A stretch of 64,000 bases of DNA from JAEUTH01 sp039931675 (GCA_039931675.1 JBDTRM010000275.1:1-64000); one strand, 5' to 3'; numbered from the stretch's first letter, positions 26,516-34,959 are shown. Numbers and translations: made by a program. Notes: a model not told the origin generated them from the letters alone.

Positions 26516-26920
26516 TCAACAAAAATAAACGACAACTATAAATACAGGATAAAGAAATGGCAGTACTGACGAAATCCAATAAAACCAATTAAAGAGACGG
26601 CTTTTAATCTTACCGTTATTGTCTTTATTAATTATTCTGTCGGTAAGTTCTGCGATGATAAGTGTCAAATTTAAAACTGCTGAATAAACAACTAAGGCGA
26701 TGAGAAAAAAAGAAGTGTCTTCTTTAAATGATTCAAGTGAGTAATCGAAAAAATAAAATTCCAAAATACTAATCAAAATGGATGAAAGTGCTGCAATAGC
26801 TAATCCTTTATTGAATTTGAATCTTTTGTTGTTCCACCAATCTAACCTTGTTTTTTGAATATCCACTTTATTGCTTGTCAAAATTAATGATTGATTAATT
26901 CCTTTGATGTAAGTTATCAC
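26516..26920 (-). CDS. Small integral membrane protein
   Basis: 134 residues with three predicted membrane segments (GLAIAALSSILISILEFYFF, SFFLIALVVYSAVLNLTLII, ISSVLPFLYPVFIVVVYF). It starts with GTG, which overlaps the TGA of the upstream frame (GTGA), so it is translationally coupled to the DUF695 C-terminal piece. It is followed directly by element S3. The function is unknown. It is probably the original partner of the DUF695 gene in this cassette, rather than part of the inserted module. Confidence 0.65.
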   Translation of the reverse strand: MITYIKGINQSLILTSNKVDIQKTRLDWWNNKRFKFNKGLAIAALSSILISILEFYFFDYSLESFKEDTSFFLIALVVYSAVLNLTLIIAELTDRIINKDNNGKIKSRLFNWFYWISSVLPFLYPVFIVVVYFC

Positions 26921-27381
26921 ATCTGACCATTGAACCGGTTAAACGATTGCCAGTATTTGTCTTTGTAAATGTTATAGCTGATAACAATTTTGTTAGCGTA
27001 GCTGTCTTGGATTTTGTATAATACTTTTGATGGCACTCTGAAATCTTTACAGGCAAAATATATTTCTCTTATGCTTTCTGCTGTTTGCCTGCCGATGTTT
27101 AAATAACCTTCAAAATCTTTAAGCTCTTCTAAAATTATTTTTTCAATTTCCTCAATCAGGTTAGAAGTTTTTTCATCGGGCATTCCATTATTGTTTGCTC
27201 CGTCATACTTTATTTCAATGTTTAAAATCCAGGGATGTGAAGCTTTGCTGTCCCACTTAAGTATGTCAGTATTAATAACAGCTATCAAATAATAACCATT
27301 TTTTAGTTTTGCTTCAAGCACGGAGTAACTGTCGTTTTCAGTGTTGCGTCTTAATCCTTCTTTTTCAACCTTCTCCACCAT
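26917..27381 (-). CDS. DUF695-like C-terminal fragment (gene split by the OLD/GIY-YIG module)
   Basis: 154 residues. From residue 12 on it has the signature of DUF695 C-terminal regions (HPWILNIEIKYDGANNNGMP, then NIGRQTAESIREIYFACKDF, YWQSFNRFN). The first residues overlap the end of the GIY-YIG gene by 17 bp and have no recognisable ribosome site. From memory of the family, the natural N-terminal part of such proteins is the product of 30007-30606, which now ends abruptly 2.6 kb upstream. I read the two as halves of one gene. The piece may still be translated by coupling to the nuclease gene. Confidence 0.65.
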   Translation of the reverse strand: MVEKVEKEGLRRNTENDSYSVLEAKLKNGYYLIAVINTDILKWDSKASHPWILNIEIKYDGANNNGMPDEKTSNLIEEIEKIILEELKDFEGYLNIGRQTAESIREIYFACKDFRVPSKVLYKIQDSYANKIVISYNIYKDKYWQSFNRFNGQM

Positions 27382-28306
27382 CAGTCATATTTCCAAGAGG
27401 GTTGAATTCAGATATATAATCCTTTTCAAACTTTTTACATTCTCTGCGTGTTCCTTCATAAATTAAATTCTGCTTCACTTCGTTGTGATATTTTTGAATG
27501 AATTTTGACTTGAATAAGTGAGCTTCATCGCTAAAAGCACCTCTGATATGCTGCTCAAATCTTTCTTTAGGGGTTGCAGCAATACCCACATAAAAAACAA
27601 ATAATTCACACTCTAAAGTATAGACATAACAATATTCCTCGTCAGCAGAATCTGCGTCATCACTTATTTTTAATATCTCTAATTCTCTTTCATACAATGA
27701 CATTTCAGTAGCGTTTGTCTCGTATTCTATAGTGATAACTTCGTCTTGCTTATGAACCAACTCCATTCCAACATTTAATAATGAAACTATTTTTTTATGG
27801 AGTTTATCAATTTCATCAGCTTTTCTTTTCAATGAATCGGGGTATTTTATATAAAATTCCCAGCCTAATCTATCATACCCAGAGTTTTTAAAGAAATCCT
27901 CTTTTAGGTAATAAATTTCCTTCCACAAATTACATATGCTCAAGTTCCATAGCTGATATTCCTTCAAAAAAGATTTAACCTTTTCCTCATTAATGCAGTA
28001 TATCCCGCTATGATAATAGTGGATATGATAAGTATCGGGGTGTTGATTTAAATGAGATAGTATCTTTTTTGTAAGTTTAACTTTAAACGAAATGCACTTT
28101 TTGAAAACTTCAATTGCTCTATTGTGTATAGATGGTGGTGGGGATTTTTTTCCATATTCAACCAACATTTCATTAGTTTTAAAATTCTCCATTATATCAG
28201 AAATTCTTTTGAAATCGGGATGACGTTCGCTCCATTCGTCAAATAGCCCCAACGTTTGTTTACGCTTATTTTCTAATTCTTCTAAAAATTTATTTACCTC
28301 TTGCAT
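27365..28306 (-). CDS. GIY-YIG domain nuclease of a two-gene OLD module
   Basis: 313 residues. Residues 1-220 are helical with no family I can name (EELENKRKQTLGLFDEWSER opening, and a YHIHYYHSGIYCINEEKV centre). The C-terminus (225-313) is a GIY-YIG fold: YVYTLEC (GIY strand), FYVGIA (YIG strand, 238-243), catalytic Arg 249 in TPKERFEQH, metal-binding Glu 294 in KKFEKDYISEFN, and the usual NMTDGGEG end. It would nick or cut DNA with a divalent metal. It lies 21 bp behind the OLD-type ATPase gene, so the two form an operon. The pairing suggests a defence effector, with the N-terminal region as a possible recognition part. Confidence 0.8.
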   Translation of the reverse strand: MQEVNKFLEELENKRKQTLGLFDEWSERHPDFKRISDIMENFKTNEMLVEYGKKSPPPSIHNRAIEVFKKCISFKVKLTKKILSHLNQHPDTYHIHYYHSGIYCINEEKVKSFLKEYQLWNLSICNLWKEIYYLKEDFFKNSGYDRLGWEFYIKYPDSLKRKADEIDKLHKKIVSLLNVGMELVHKQDEVITIEYETNATEMSLYERELEILKISDDADSADEEYCYVYTLECELFVFYVGIAATPKERFEQHIRGAFSDEAHLFKSKFIQKYHNEVKQNLIYEGTRRECKKFEKDYISEFNPLGNMTDGGEG

Positions 28307-28327
28307 TATACAGTAAAACTTTGTTTA

Positions 28328-29974
28328 TTATTTCGTTGTTGGTAGTTCTTCTTCTTCCGATGGCAGGTTGGTGTCCCTTGCCTGCACGGGTGACTCCACG
28401 ACCTGTTCAGTTTTAGGTGTCAGAATATTTATGATTTGGTCTTTTACAACATTTAGTTCTATCGGGATTTTTTCAACAGCAATTTCACTTGCCCACTTAT
28501 AAGCGTCCTCAATTTTATAATCATCTCTAAATTGTTGGTCGGGAAAATATTTCTTTAAAAACTTTTCTAAGGTTGGTTCTATCTCCAAACCAATTTTATT
28601 TTCTACACTTGATTTTAATTGTCCATGTGTGTCTGGGTCTGAACCGCTGTCCTTGTCCCAAATTGCAAAATAATCTGTGATACCCATTAAACGCATTACT
28701 CCGATGAAATACATAACTCCTCCTTTACCACCACATTCAATTATTGAAATGCCACTCTTGTTTAGTGAGATTTTCCATTTGTCCTCGATGAGTGTCGTCC
28801 AAAGGATTTTGTCTGAATCCCCTTCAACTAAAATAACATACTTGGCAAAAAATATTTCATTTCGGTAAGTGTTGAAGTGTGCATAGATTTTAAACTCTTT
28901 TGTTTTGAAGTAGTCCTCATTTACAAATGTTTTATTTTTTCTTCTTAGAGTTGTTCCGCCTTCCTTGCTTTTTGTTATGAGTTCAATTTCAAATGCTCTT
29001 TGAGGGTTTAAAAAATTTGGGTTGTGAGTTGTATAAAATATTTGAGTTGTCTTTGAAAGTGTTTGAAAGTTATCATACAACTCTCTTTGTGCTTGGGGAT
29101 ATAAAAACAATTCGGGTTCTTCTATTGCAAATATTGCTTTGCCTTGACTAAGTTCTGCATAAGATTGGAAGATTGATAGCAGAATAAGATTTTGCATACC
29201 TGAACCAACTTCGTCCGCATCAAATATTTTTTCATTGAAGTCCTCCGCAACAGTTATTTGTAAGGTCTTATAAAACCAATTTAAGTTATAGATGTCAAGT
29301 TGCGGTTTGAAATTATTCGCAATTCCTGCACTGTTCTGCTTGCAGTAGCTAACAAACACATCATAGAATTTTTTGAATGAAACAATTTTTGTTTCTCCAG
29401 AAAAATCAAATTCTAAAAAGTCTTTTGCAGGTTTCATTATTGCTGAAAATTCGCTTTGCAAATTTTCTTCACCACTATAAAAGTCTGCATAATTGTCTTG
29501 AACTAACTTCATCATTTTTCCAAGCAAAGTCCAGTTACTAACTCTCATTTCGTCTTTCAAATCTCTCAATGATGGTATGTAAATAAAATGACAAGATTTT
29601 TTAAAATCTTCGTTTAGAAAACCTGGTTTCTCATATTGACTCGGGAAGTTTTCCCACAATCTCATTTCGCAACTTAGCGGATTAAGTTCCATTTTAAGTG
29701 AAACAAATTTTATGGCTCTTATCTTGCCATAGTAGTCCCAAGAAACAGAATCCTTTAACTCAACTAAAATTTTAATTGGTTTTGATGTGTCGTTAAACAA
29801 CTCTTTTGCAACTTTAGCTTTAGTTGTCCAGCCGTCACCTAAAACAAGGTCAATAGCTTTTAAAACATTTGATTTCCCAGAACTATTTGCTCCAACAATT
29901 GCACATAAGTTTAGAGGTTCTAACTCTAAATGTTTTATGGAACGAAAATTTTCAATTATGATTTTCTTTATCAT
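28328..29974 (-). CDS. OLD-family ATP-dependent endonuclease (ABC ATPase + TOPRIM)
   Basis: 548 residues. The ABC-type ATPase domain has Walker A VGANSSGKSN (27-36), a signature-like VGSGMQNL (256-263), Walker B IFAIEEPELFLYP (281-293) and the switch His in IFYTTHNPNF. The C-terminal TOPRIM nuclease domain has the Glu in ILVEGDSDKILW (381-392), CGGKGG at 414-419 and the DxD in IWDKDSGSD (438-446). This is the overcoming-lysogenisation-defect architecture shared with GajA of the Gabija system. Here no UvrD-like helicase follows; a GIY-YIG gene does. It is preceded by only 32 bp after the DUF695 N-terminal fragment, so it probably uses that promoter. Confidence 0.92.
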   Translation of the reverse strand: MIKKIIIENFRSIKHLELEPLNLCAIVGANSSGKSNVLKAIDLVLGDGWTTKAKVAKELFNDTSKPIKILVELKDSVSWDYYGKIRAIKFVSLKMELNPLSCEMRLWENFPSQYEKPGFLNEDFKKSCHFIYIPSLRDLKDEMRVSNWTLLGKMMKLVQDNYADFYSGEENLQSEFSAIMKPAKDFLEFDFSGETKIVSFKKFYDVFVSYCKQNSAGIANNFKPQLDIYNLNWFYKTLQITVAEDFNEKIFDADEVGSGMQNLILLSIFQSYAELSQGKAIFAIEEPELFLYPQAQRELYDNFQTLSKTTQIFYTTHNPNFLNPQRAFEIELITKSKEGGTTLRRKNKTFVNEDYFKTKEFKIYAHFNTYRNEIFFAKYVILVEGDSDKILWTTLIEDKWKISLNKSGISIIECGGKGGVMYFIGVMRLMGITDYFAIWDKDSGSDPDTHGQLKSSVENKIGLEIEPTLEKFLKKYFPDQQFRDDYKIEDAYKWASEIAVEKIPIELNVVKDQIINILTPKTEQVVESPVQARDTNLPSEEEELPTTK

Positions 29975-30006
29975 TTCCCTTGTCGGTTAAAGTTGTTCAA
30001 TGCTCG

Positions 30007-30606
30007 TCAGTTTGATGTTAGTACTGTCCTCATGTAATTAAAGCCAACAGTTAAATTGTCTATAGTTGTTGCAAAACCCAATTCACCAAGATAATTGTCT
30101 AAGAAAATATATGTTCCATTGGTTATTGCAGATTTATTTTCTTCAGTAAAATCATTATGCATTATGGTTATATCAATTTCATCAGGATAATCAGCATAAT
30201 CGTTTGCGTAAAAACTCAAATTCTCATCGTTGAATTTGAAACCTGCCATTTCAATGTTTACGGCTTTAATATCTAATGCAGGTTTAAGTGCTGTAAATTT
30301 CCAACCTTCAATTTTGGGTGCTTCATTTACAAGCTCTTCTGCAAAAACAATGTTCTTAATTGTTCCGTCTGCTGTAATTATTAATTCAGCAGTATTGTCG
30401 TCATACATTCCTGTCAAATAAAAAAAGCCATCTTTAATTTCATTAAGCTTAGGTGAGAGCTTATAGAAAAAATCTTTTTCAATGTTTGAATGTTCTTTCA
30501 CAACATTAAAAAATGTCTTTTCATTTTTATGAAACCAATTCCAAAAATCTTCGTAAGATTTTACGGGTTCATCCTTTTTGCTGAATATGTTTTTTAAAAA
30601 GCTCAT
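30007..30606 (-). CDS. DUF695-protein N-terminal fragment
   Basis: 199 residues (EDFWNWFHKNEKTFFNVVKE opening, then DGFFYLTGMYDDNTAELIIT, WKFTALKPALDI, and GTYIFLDNYLGELGFATTID). The sequence matches my memory of the N-terminal half of Bacteroidota DUF695-domain proteins, which normally continue past NLTV into the segment now found at 26917-27381. Here the frame leaves the family after TIDNLTV and stops 12 residues later (FNYMRTVLTSN). It is cytosolic with no signal peptide. Promoter DNA upstream includes the second nested palindrome. Confidence 0.7.
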   Translation of the reverse strand: MSFLKNIFSKKDEPVKSYEDFWNWFHKNEKTFFNVVKEHSNIEKDFFYKLSPKLNEIKDGFFYLTGMYDDNTAELIITADGTIKNIVFAEELVNEAPKIEGWKFTALKPALDIKAVNIEMAGFKFNDENLSFYANDYADYPDEIDITIMHNDFTEENKSAITNGTYIFLDNYLGELGFATTIDNLTVGFNYMRTVLTSN

Positions 30607-30686
30607 TTGTTTACCAGTTATTATGTGTTTGTTTTTAAGGATTATATTTCCAATTATACTGAAACCGGGATAAATTAGTACACTTT

Positions 30687-30811
30687 AAAACCTTAATTTT
30701 TATTTCAAACCTTAGTAGAAAAGTATTGCGGTTAACCTACACCTTATTACCTTCCTCACTAAAATAAGGTAATAAGGTTGACCTTGAGTTTAGATTTTTC
30801 TACTAAGGTTT
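30687..30811. repeat. Nested double palindrome, copy 2 (MITE-like)
   Basis: AAACCTTAGTAGAAAA (30707) pairs with TTTTCTACTAAGGTTT (ending 30811); inside, ACCTTATTACCTT pairs with AAGGTAATAAGGT. It is homologous to 21687-21839, including the CGGGATAAATT flank. It fills the leader of the DUF695 fragment; the rest of 30607-30937 is element S4. Confidence 0.88.
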
Positions 30812-30861
30812 ATGATCTGTCAATGATTTTGACTCAACTTGTTTGTGCTAATTTATCACAT

Positions 30862-30947
30862 TTATAGTATAGTACAAGCATAATTATAAACTACTTTAAT
30901 GAAAGTGCAATGCATCATCGTGAATGATTAAAGATGATCAGTTTGAC
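30862..30947 (-). other. attC-like element S4 (3' end degenerate)
   Basis: Minus reading: GTCAAAC against the TGA stop of the lipoprotein gene, TTGCACTTTCATTAAAG, then TAGTTTATAATTATGCTTG. The conserved core is present, but the terminal GTTAAnG box is not recognisable. Confidence 0.5.
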
Positions 30948-31375
30948 AGAACGAAATATATTTTCTTTTCGTTCATTTTTCTAACTATGTAGAACCGTTC
31001 GATTTGTATTGCTTCAAATTCGCTTTTAGATATTTTGCCAGGATTTAAAAACCAATAAGGTTTGCGTTCAATGTGTTCATTCACCTTCTGTTCAAAGAGA
31101 GAAAAGTCTATTTTTTTAGTGCCTGGTTCTTTGAATATTGAATCATAGAAAGCAGTTGTTGAATAAGAGAATGTGCCAAAAGCACATAAAGAATCGGGAT
31201 AAGAAGTGTTTTTTATGTTGTAAGCATCAGAAGAAATAATTTCAGGAAACCAACCCTTGTTTCTTTGATTGATTGAATTAAAGTCACTGAATTTGTCATA
31301 ATGCTGCTCGTAACCGTCAGAGCAACCGTCTAAAAAAACGATAGTTAATAAAATGAATAGTTTCGGGTATTTCAT
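30938..31375 (-). CDS. Hypothetical lipoprotein
   Basis: 145 residues. The N-terminus YPKLFILLTIVFLDGCSDG has a lipobox-like LDGC, so it is probably lipid-anchored. The mature part has KWFPEIISSDAYNI-like and YWFLNPGKISKSEFEAIQIE segments. I know no family. It starts 32 bp after the methyltransferase stop and is probably co-transcribed with it in the same cassette. Its stop overlaps element S4. Confidence 0.65.
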   Translation of the reverse strand: MKYPKLFILLTIVFLDGCSDGYEQHYDKFSDFNSINQRNKGWFPEIISSDAYNIKNTSYPDSLCAFGTFSYSTTAFYDSIFKEPGTKKIDFSLFEQKVNEHIERKPYWFLNPGKISKSEFEAIQIERFYIVRKMNEKKIYFVLSN

Positions 31376-31407
31376 ATTGATGAATTCTATTTGCTCACAT
31401 AAAACAT

Positions 31408-32190
31408 TTATTGCTTAGCAGGGTATCCGATTATATAACTTGCATGTATGCCCCACTTGTTTTTTACTTTTCCTTCTTTCCATACATAATTATCGGCATT
31501 GGTTTCTTTAGCAATTTGTAATAACTCTTTCGGATCATAAAGCCGAAGCACTGAAACAAATCCATCCCACATAGTATATAATGGAATGAGCGGAATAATA
31601 TAAGTAAAGAATAATCTTGAAATCTTGAAAGGTTTAAAAAAAGGTGTGAATAAAAAGAAAGCAATCGGATGAACTAATATCATACCGAGTATGACTAAAA
31701 TATTTTTATCTCCTCCATCAAAAAGCCCGATGGGTGCATTGCTGTCAACAGCATTTTGAAAAACAGCTTTTACCTGTTGTGGTTGAAAATGATGAATAGC
31801 AGAAAACATCACCCTGAATCCTTTTAATTCTTTAGGAACAGCAGCAGCATCAACAGGAAATTTTTCAAAATCAATAGCTCCATGCGTTTTATTTTTGATG
31901 TAATTATAGGCTTGGTAATTTGGAAATTTATCTGTTAAAGTAATTGTTATTTTCTTGTTTGAGTTTTCTGACAAGCCTTTATAAACTTGTTCAATATACC
32001 CTCCTCCGCCCGAACATAAATCTATGATCCTGTTTTCCCCGGTTTCAGATAGCGTTTCATTAATCAATGGTATAAGCGGCTTGTACAATTCTATTGCCGG
32101 TAATAAGTATCGCAAATAATCAGTGCCTCCGATTCTTATTACATCAGGAAACCAGGGTAAATCTTCAAATTCAAAAAGGTGGAGTCTCAC
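31408..32190 (-). CDS. Class I SAM-dependent methyltransferase
   Basis: 260 residues. The SAM-binding loop is RIIDLCSGGGGYIEQV (motif I), followed by ITITLTDKFPNYQAY (motif II acid) and GFRVMFSAIHHFQPQQV (post motif I to IV, as in small-molecule methyltransferases). The central region is hydrophobic (LVHPIAFFLFTPFFKPFKIS and FFTYIIPLIPLYTMW), so it may sit at the membrane and act on a lipid or quinone-like substrate; that is inference. The gene lies next to a lipoprotein gene and is convergent-free with the divergent restriction gene at 32425. Confidence 0.82.
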   Translation of the reverse strand: MRLHLFEFEDLPWFPDVIRIGGTDYLRYLLPAIELYKPLIPLINETLSETGENRIIDLCSGGGGYIEQVYKGLSENSNKKITITLTDKFPNYQAYNYIKNKTHGAIDFEKFPVDAAAVPKELKGFRVMFSAIHHFQPQQVKAVFQNAVDSNAPIGLFDGGDKNILVILGMILVHPIAFFLFTPFFKPFKISRLFFTYIIPLIPLYTMWDGFVSVLRLYDPKELLQIAKETNADNYVWKEGKVKNKWGIHASYIIGYPAKQ

Positions 32191-32397
32191 GATTATTATT
32201 TTGCACGGACTTGTTTAATGTTGTGAATGTTTGAGTTGTCAAAATTCGCAAAAAAGCCGACTACTTTTCATTTATAGGGATGCCAGGTGATGATTACAGC
32301 AAAAATAATTAATTGAAATTCAGGGGGCCAGTTCGGGAAATAAATTTTTTTTATAGGAGTTTTCAGAAATAACATAATTACAGGTTTGATTTAAAAC

Positions 32398-32405
32398 TAC
32401 ATTTG
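32398..32405 (+). promoter_or_regulatory. -7 box TACATTTG of the R-M operon
   Basis: An exact TAnnTTTG match 20 nt before the GTG start at 32425. A separate promoter on the plus strand makes the restriction-modification pair independent of the minus-strand array. Confidence 0.65.
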
Positions 32406-32424
32406 TAAAAAAAGATTCAATAAA

Positions 32425-33282
32425 GTGAGACAAAAAACCATTGACCTGATTTTCAAAATTGCAAAAGAAAAAGATGCTTTTGATAAGTTAGAGAAACATC
32501 TTTTAAAGACAACAAAAAAGGAACTTTCAGAAAATATTATTGAGTGCGGCATATTGCCTGAAATGTTCGGACACGACAGTTCGGAAGAAAAACTTTGGGC
32601 AAAATTATCAGATATTATCCTTGCTCAATCACTCAATCATCTTGGAATAAAGTCAGAAGTTATCGGGGCAAGAGGAAATGCTGCTGATGTGAGGGGAGAA
32701 GCAAAACTATATACCATTGTTGGTGATGCTAAAACTTTTCGATTGAGCCGTTCTGCAAAAAATCAAAAAGACTTTAAAGTGGCTGCCTTAAGTAGTTGGC
32801 GGCAAATTAATAATTATGCCTTTTTAGTTGCTCCGTTAAATCAATACCCGAATAACAAAAGCCAGATATATTTTCAGGCTGTTGAAGGAAATGTAACATT
32901 GCTTTCTTATACTCACCTTTACTTCCTTCTTGATTTTTATAAAGGACAGGACCTGAGAGAAATTTGGGAAACAGGCAATAATATTCAAAAAGCTGTCGGC
33001 AAAATTCAATGGAATACTTCACAAAATTATTGGACAGCAATAGATAAATCTGTAAGCAACGCGGTAAACAAAACCGCTGCTCATTTGAAAAAATATAAGC
33101 AACTTGAAATTGATAAAACAAAAGAAATCGGTGAAGAAGGAATCGCCTATTGGAGAAATAAAATCATTGAGTTTAGTAAACTCTCAAAAGCAGAAGCAAT
33201 AAAACTTTTAATCAAGTCAGAAAAGATTGAAGCAAAAATTAAAACTATTGAAAAAGCAATCAACATAAAAATTCAACTATGA
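32425..33282 (+). CDS. HindIII-like type II restriction endonuclease
   Basis: 285 residues from a GTG start. The catalytic PD-(D/E)XK core is visible as NAADVRGEAKLYTIVGDAKTF, with Asp of DVRGE and the DAK triad about 13 residues later. The order and spacing match HindIII (300 residues). N-terminal helices and a FGHDSSEEKLWAKLSDIILA segment also fit. If correct it would cleave AAGCTT; the specificity is inferred from family resemblance only. Its stop overlaps the methylase start (ATGA at 33279-33282). Confidence 0.8.
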   Translation: MRQKTIDLIFKIAKEKDAFDKLEKHLLKTTKKELSENIIECGILPEMFGHDSSEEKLWAKLSDIILAQSLNHLGIKSEVIGARGNAADVRGEAKLYTIVGDAKTFRLSRSAKNQKDFKVAALSSWRQINNYAFLVAPLNQYPNNKSQIYFQAVEGNVTLLSYTHLYFLLDFYKGQDLREIWETGNNIQKAVGKIQWNTSQNYWTAIDKSVSNAVNKTAAHLKKYKQLEIDKTKEIGEEGIAYWRNKIIEFSKLSKAEAIKLLIKSEKIEAKIKTIEKAINIKIQL

Positions 33283-34253
33283 ACAACAGGTATTTGAACT
33301 CAATAACAAATGCCGATTGTTTAGAGCATCTGGCAAAATTAAAGAAGGAAAGCGTTGACCTATTTCTCTCTGATATTCCTTATGGAATAAATTTAGATGA
33401 ATGGGATGTATTGCATAACAACACCAACTCTGCATTGCTCGGTCAATCGCCTGCACAATATGGCAAGACAGGATTTAAGCGCAGGGGCAAACCAATAAAC
33501 GGCTGGAGTTCGGCAGATAGAAACAGCGGCAAGGAATATGAAGAGTGGTGCGGGAGTTGGGCAAAACTGACTTTCCCCATTATGAAAGAAGGCGCTTCAC
33601 TTTTTGTGTTCGGTGCAAGAAGAACTTTGCACAGAGCCATCAATGCTTTAGAGGACAGCGGATTTTTATTGAAAGATGTTTTAGCCTGGAAAAAACCTTC
33701 GGCACATCACAGGGCGCAACGCTTCAACAATGTTTTAGAAAAACGCGGGCTTGAAACCGAAATGTTGGAATGGGAAGGTTGGCGGCTTGGAAATCTTGCA
33801 CCCATTTACGAACCTATTGCATGGTTTTTTAAACCTTATAAAATTACCATCACTGACAATATTTTAAAAAACGGAGTTGGTGCAATCAATGTTGAAGAAT
33901 GTAAAATCAACGGGGCAAGCCCGACAAATTTATTAGAGTTTGGTTTTGAAAAACATGAAGTGCGAATTCATGAAGCACAAAAACCTGTCGCTTTATTTGA
34001 GTTTTTAATCAAACTTACTACAAAAGAAAATCAAATTGTGTTAGACCCTTTTATGGGAAGTGGCACAACAGCAGTTGCCGCAAAAAAATTGAAACGGCAA
34101 TTTATAGGATTTGAAATCAGTGAAGATTATTATAACAAATCACTTGAACGACTTGATGAAACTTTACCTGCTTCTTATAAGAAAAAGCAAAACGAGAGGC
34201 AGATGAATTTACTTTTTGAAGGACAAATTAAATCTGCTCATTTGAAACATTAG
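33279..34253 (+). CDS. DNA adenine N6-methyltransferase of the R-M pair (HindIII-M-like)
   Basis: 324 residues. The catalytic motif IV is SDIPYGINLDEWD (an IPY variant of DPPY), near the N-terminus. Motif I, DPFMGSGTTAVAAKKL, is near the C-terminus, so this is a beta-class enzyme. The region HNNTNSALLGQSPAQYGKTG after motif IV is characteristic of the HindIII methylase group. It protects the host by adenine methylation of the cognate site. It is translationally coupled to the endonuclease through a 4-bp overlap. The pair lies in reverse orientation in the array, with the stop 42 bp from element S5. Confidence 0.9.
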   Translation: MNNRYLNSITNADCLEHLAKLKKESVDLFLSDIPYGINLDEWDVLHNNTNSALLGQSPAQYGKTGFKRRGKPINGWSSADRNSGKEYEEWCGSWAKLTFPIMKEGASLFVFGARRTLHRAINALEDSGFLLKDVLAWKKPSAHHRAQRFNNVLEKRGLETEMLEWEGWRLGNLAPIYEPIAWFFKPYKITITDNILKNGVGAINVEECKINGASPTNLLEFGFEKHEVRIHEAQKPVALFEFLIKLTTKENQIVLDPFMGSGTTAVAAKKLKRQFIGFEISEDYYNKSLERLDETLPASYKKKQNERQMNLLFEGQIKSAHLKH

Positions 34254-34294
34254 GAATCCCCGAAGCATTGGCAGGATTTACTTGCGCTCACTTC

Positions 34295-34351
34295 CATTAA
34301 CCCAAAATGCAATTATAAACTACCTGGGTGAAAGTGCAAAGGGCGTTCGTT
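34295..34351 (-). other. attC-like element S5
   Basis: 57 bp. Minus reading: AACGAAC directly against the TAA stop of the upstream gene, GCCC, TTTGCACTTTCACCCAGGTA, GTTTATAATTGCATTTT, GGG, ending in GTTAATG. AAC/GTT and CCC/GGG arms pair across the ends. This is the most compact copy. Confidence 0.65.
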
Positions 34352-34819
34352 TTATTCCTTTTTACTTTCAGGATGGTATTTATAAAAATCAGGATGAGTT
34401 TGATTTTGCCAGGTAAACTTATAACCGGTTTCCATTATCTCCATGTCCCATGGTCTTTTAAAATAAAACAAATTGTCTGAGTTACTTGCAATAAAAACTG
34501 AGCCTGTCAAAATTAGCCCCGTTAAACTAAGCAGCAGTATTGTCAAAATTATATGAACGTTGATTACTTTAAAAAAACGATTAATACAATATATCGTTAT
34601 AAACCAAAATGCGAAGTAGGTCAGCAAGTCAACGAAGAGCTCAGCAACAAAAATTTGTAATGACATAGAGGTATGCCACCCGTTGCATACAAATGGAAAT
34701 GGAAAGCCCGTTAAAATAGTATCAGGTCCGTCAACAGGTAAAGTAAACCACCATTTAGTAAAAATCGAAAATGAAATCGCAGTCAATGGAATTACTAATT
34801 TTAATGTCAACTGTTTCAT
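34352..34819 (-). CDS. Hypothetical membrane protein
   Basis: 155 residues with three or four hydrophobic segments (LVIPLTAISFSIFTKWWF, LFVDLLTYFAFWFITIYCI, HIILTILLLSLTGLILTG), an Ala-poor exposed loop (VDGPDTILTGFPFPFVCNGW) and a polar C-terminus ending HPESKKE. The family is not recognised. It stands alone in a cassette between S6 and S5, with its stop codon joined to the S5 box. Confidence 0.65.
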   Translation of the reverse strand: MKQLTLKLVIPLTAISFSIFTKWWFTLPVDGPDTILTGFPFPFVCNGWHTSMSLQIFVAELFVDLLTYFAFWFITIYCINRFFKVINVHIILTILLLSLTGLILTGSVFIASNSDNLFYFKRPWDMEIMETGYKFTWQNQTHPDFYKYHPESKKE

Positions 34820-34876
34820 TTCTATTCAATGAGTTTAAATTTGCGTTTAACGTACCAGTTATTAGACTCTCACTTT

Positions 34877-34946
34877 CTTTAACTCTGAATGTAATTATAA
34901 CCCCCTTGAATGAAAGTGCATTTAAAGAGCCTTGCATGTGTTCGCA
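34877..34946 (-). other. attC-like element S6
   Basis: 70 bp. Minus reading: TGCGAAC, ATGCAAGG, ATGCACTTTCATTCAAGG, GGTTATAATTACATTC, ending in GTTAAAG. The box lies 13 bp past the P450 stop. Confidence 0.6.
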
Positions 34947-34959
34947 CTAAATTCATAAA

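Noticed and set aside
28328..29974. Complete Gabija system
   Set aside because: The OLD-type protein resembles GajA, but no UvrD-like GajB is adjacent; the partner is a GIY-YIG protein.
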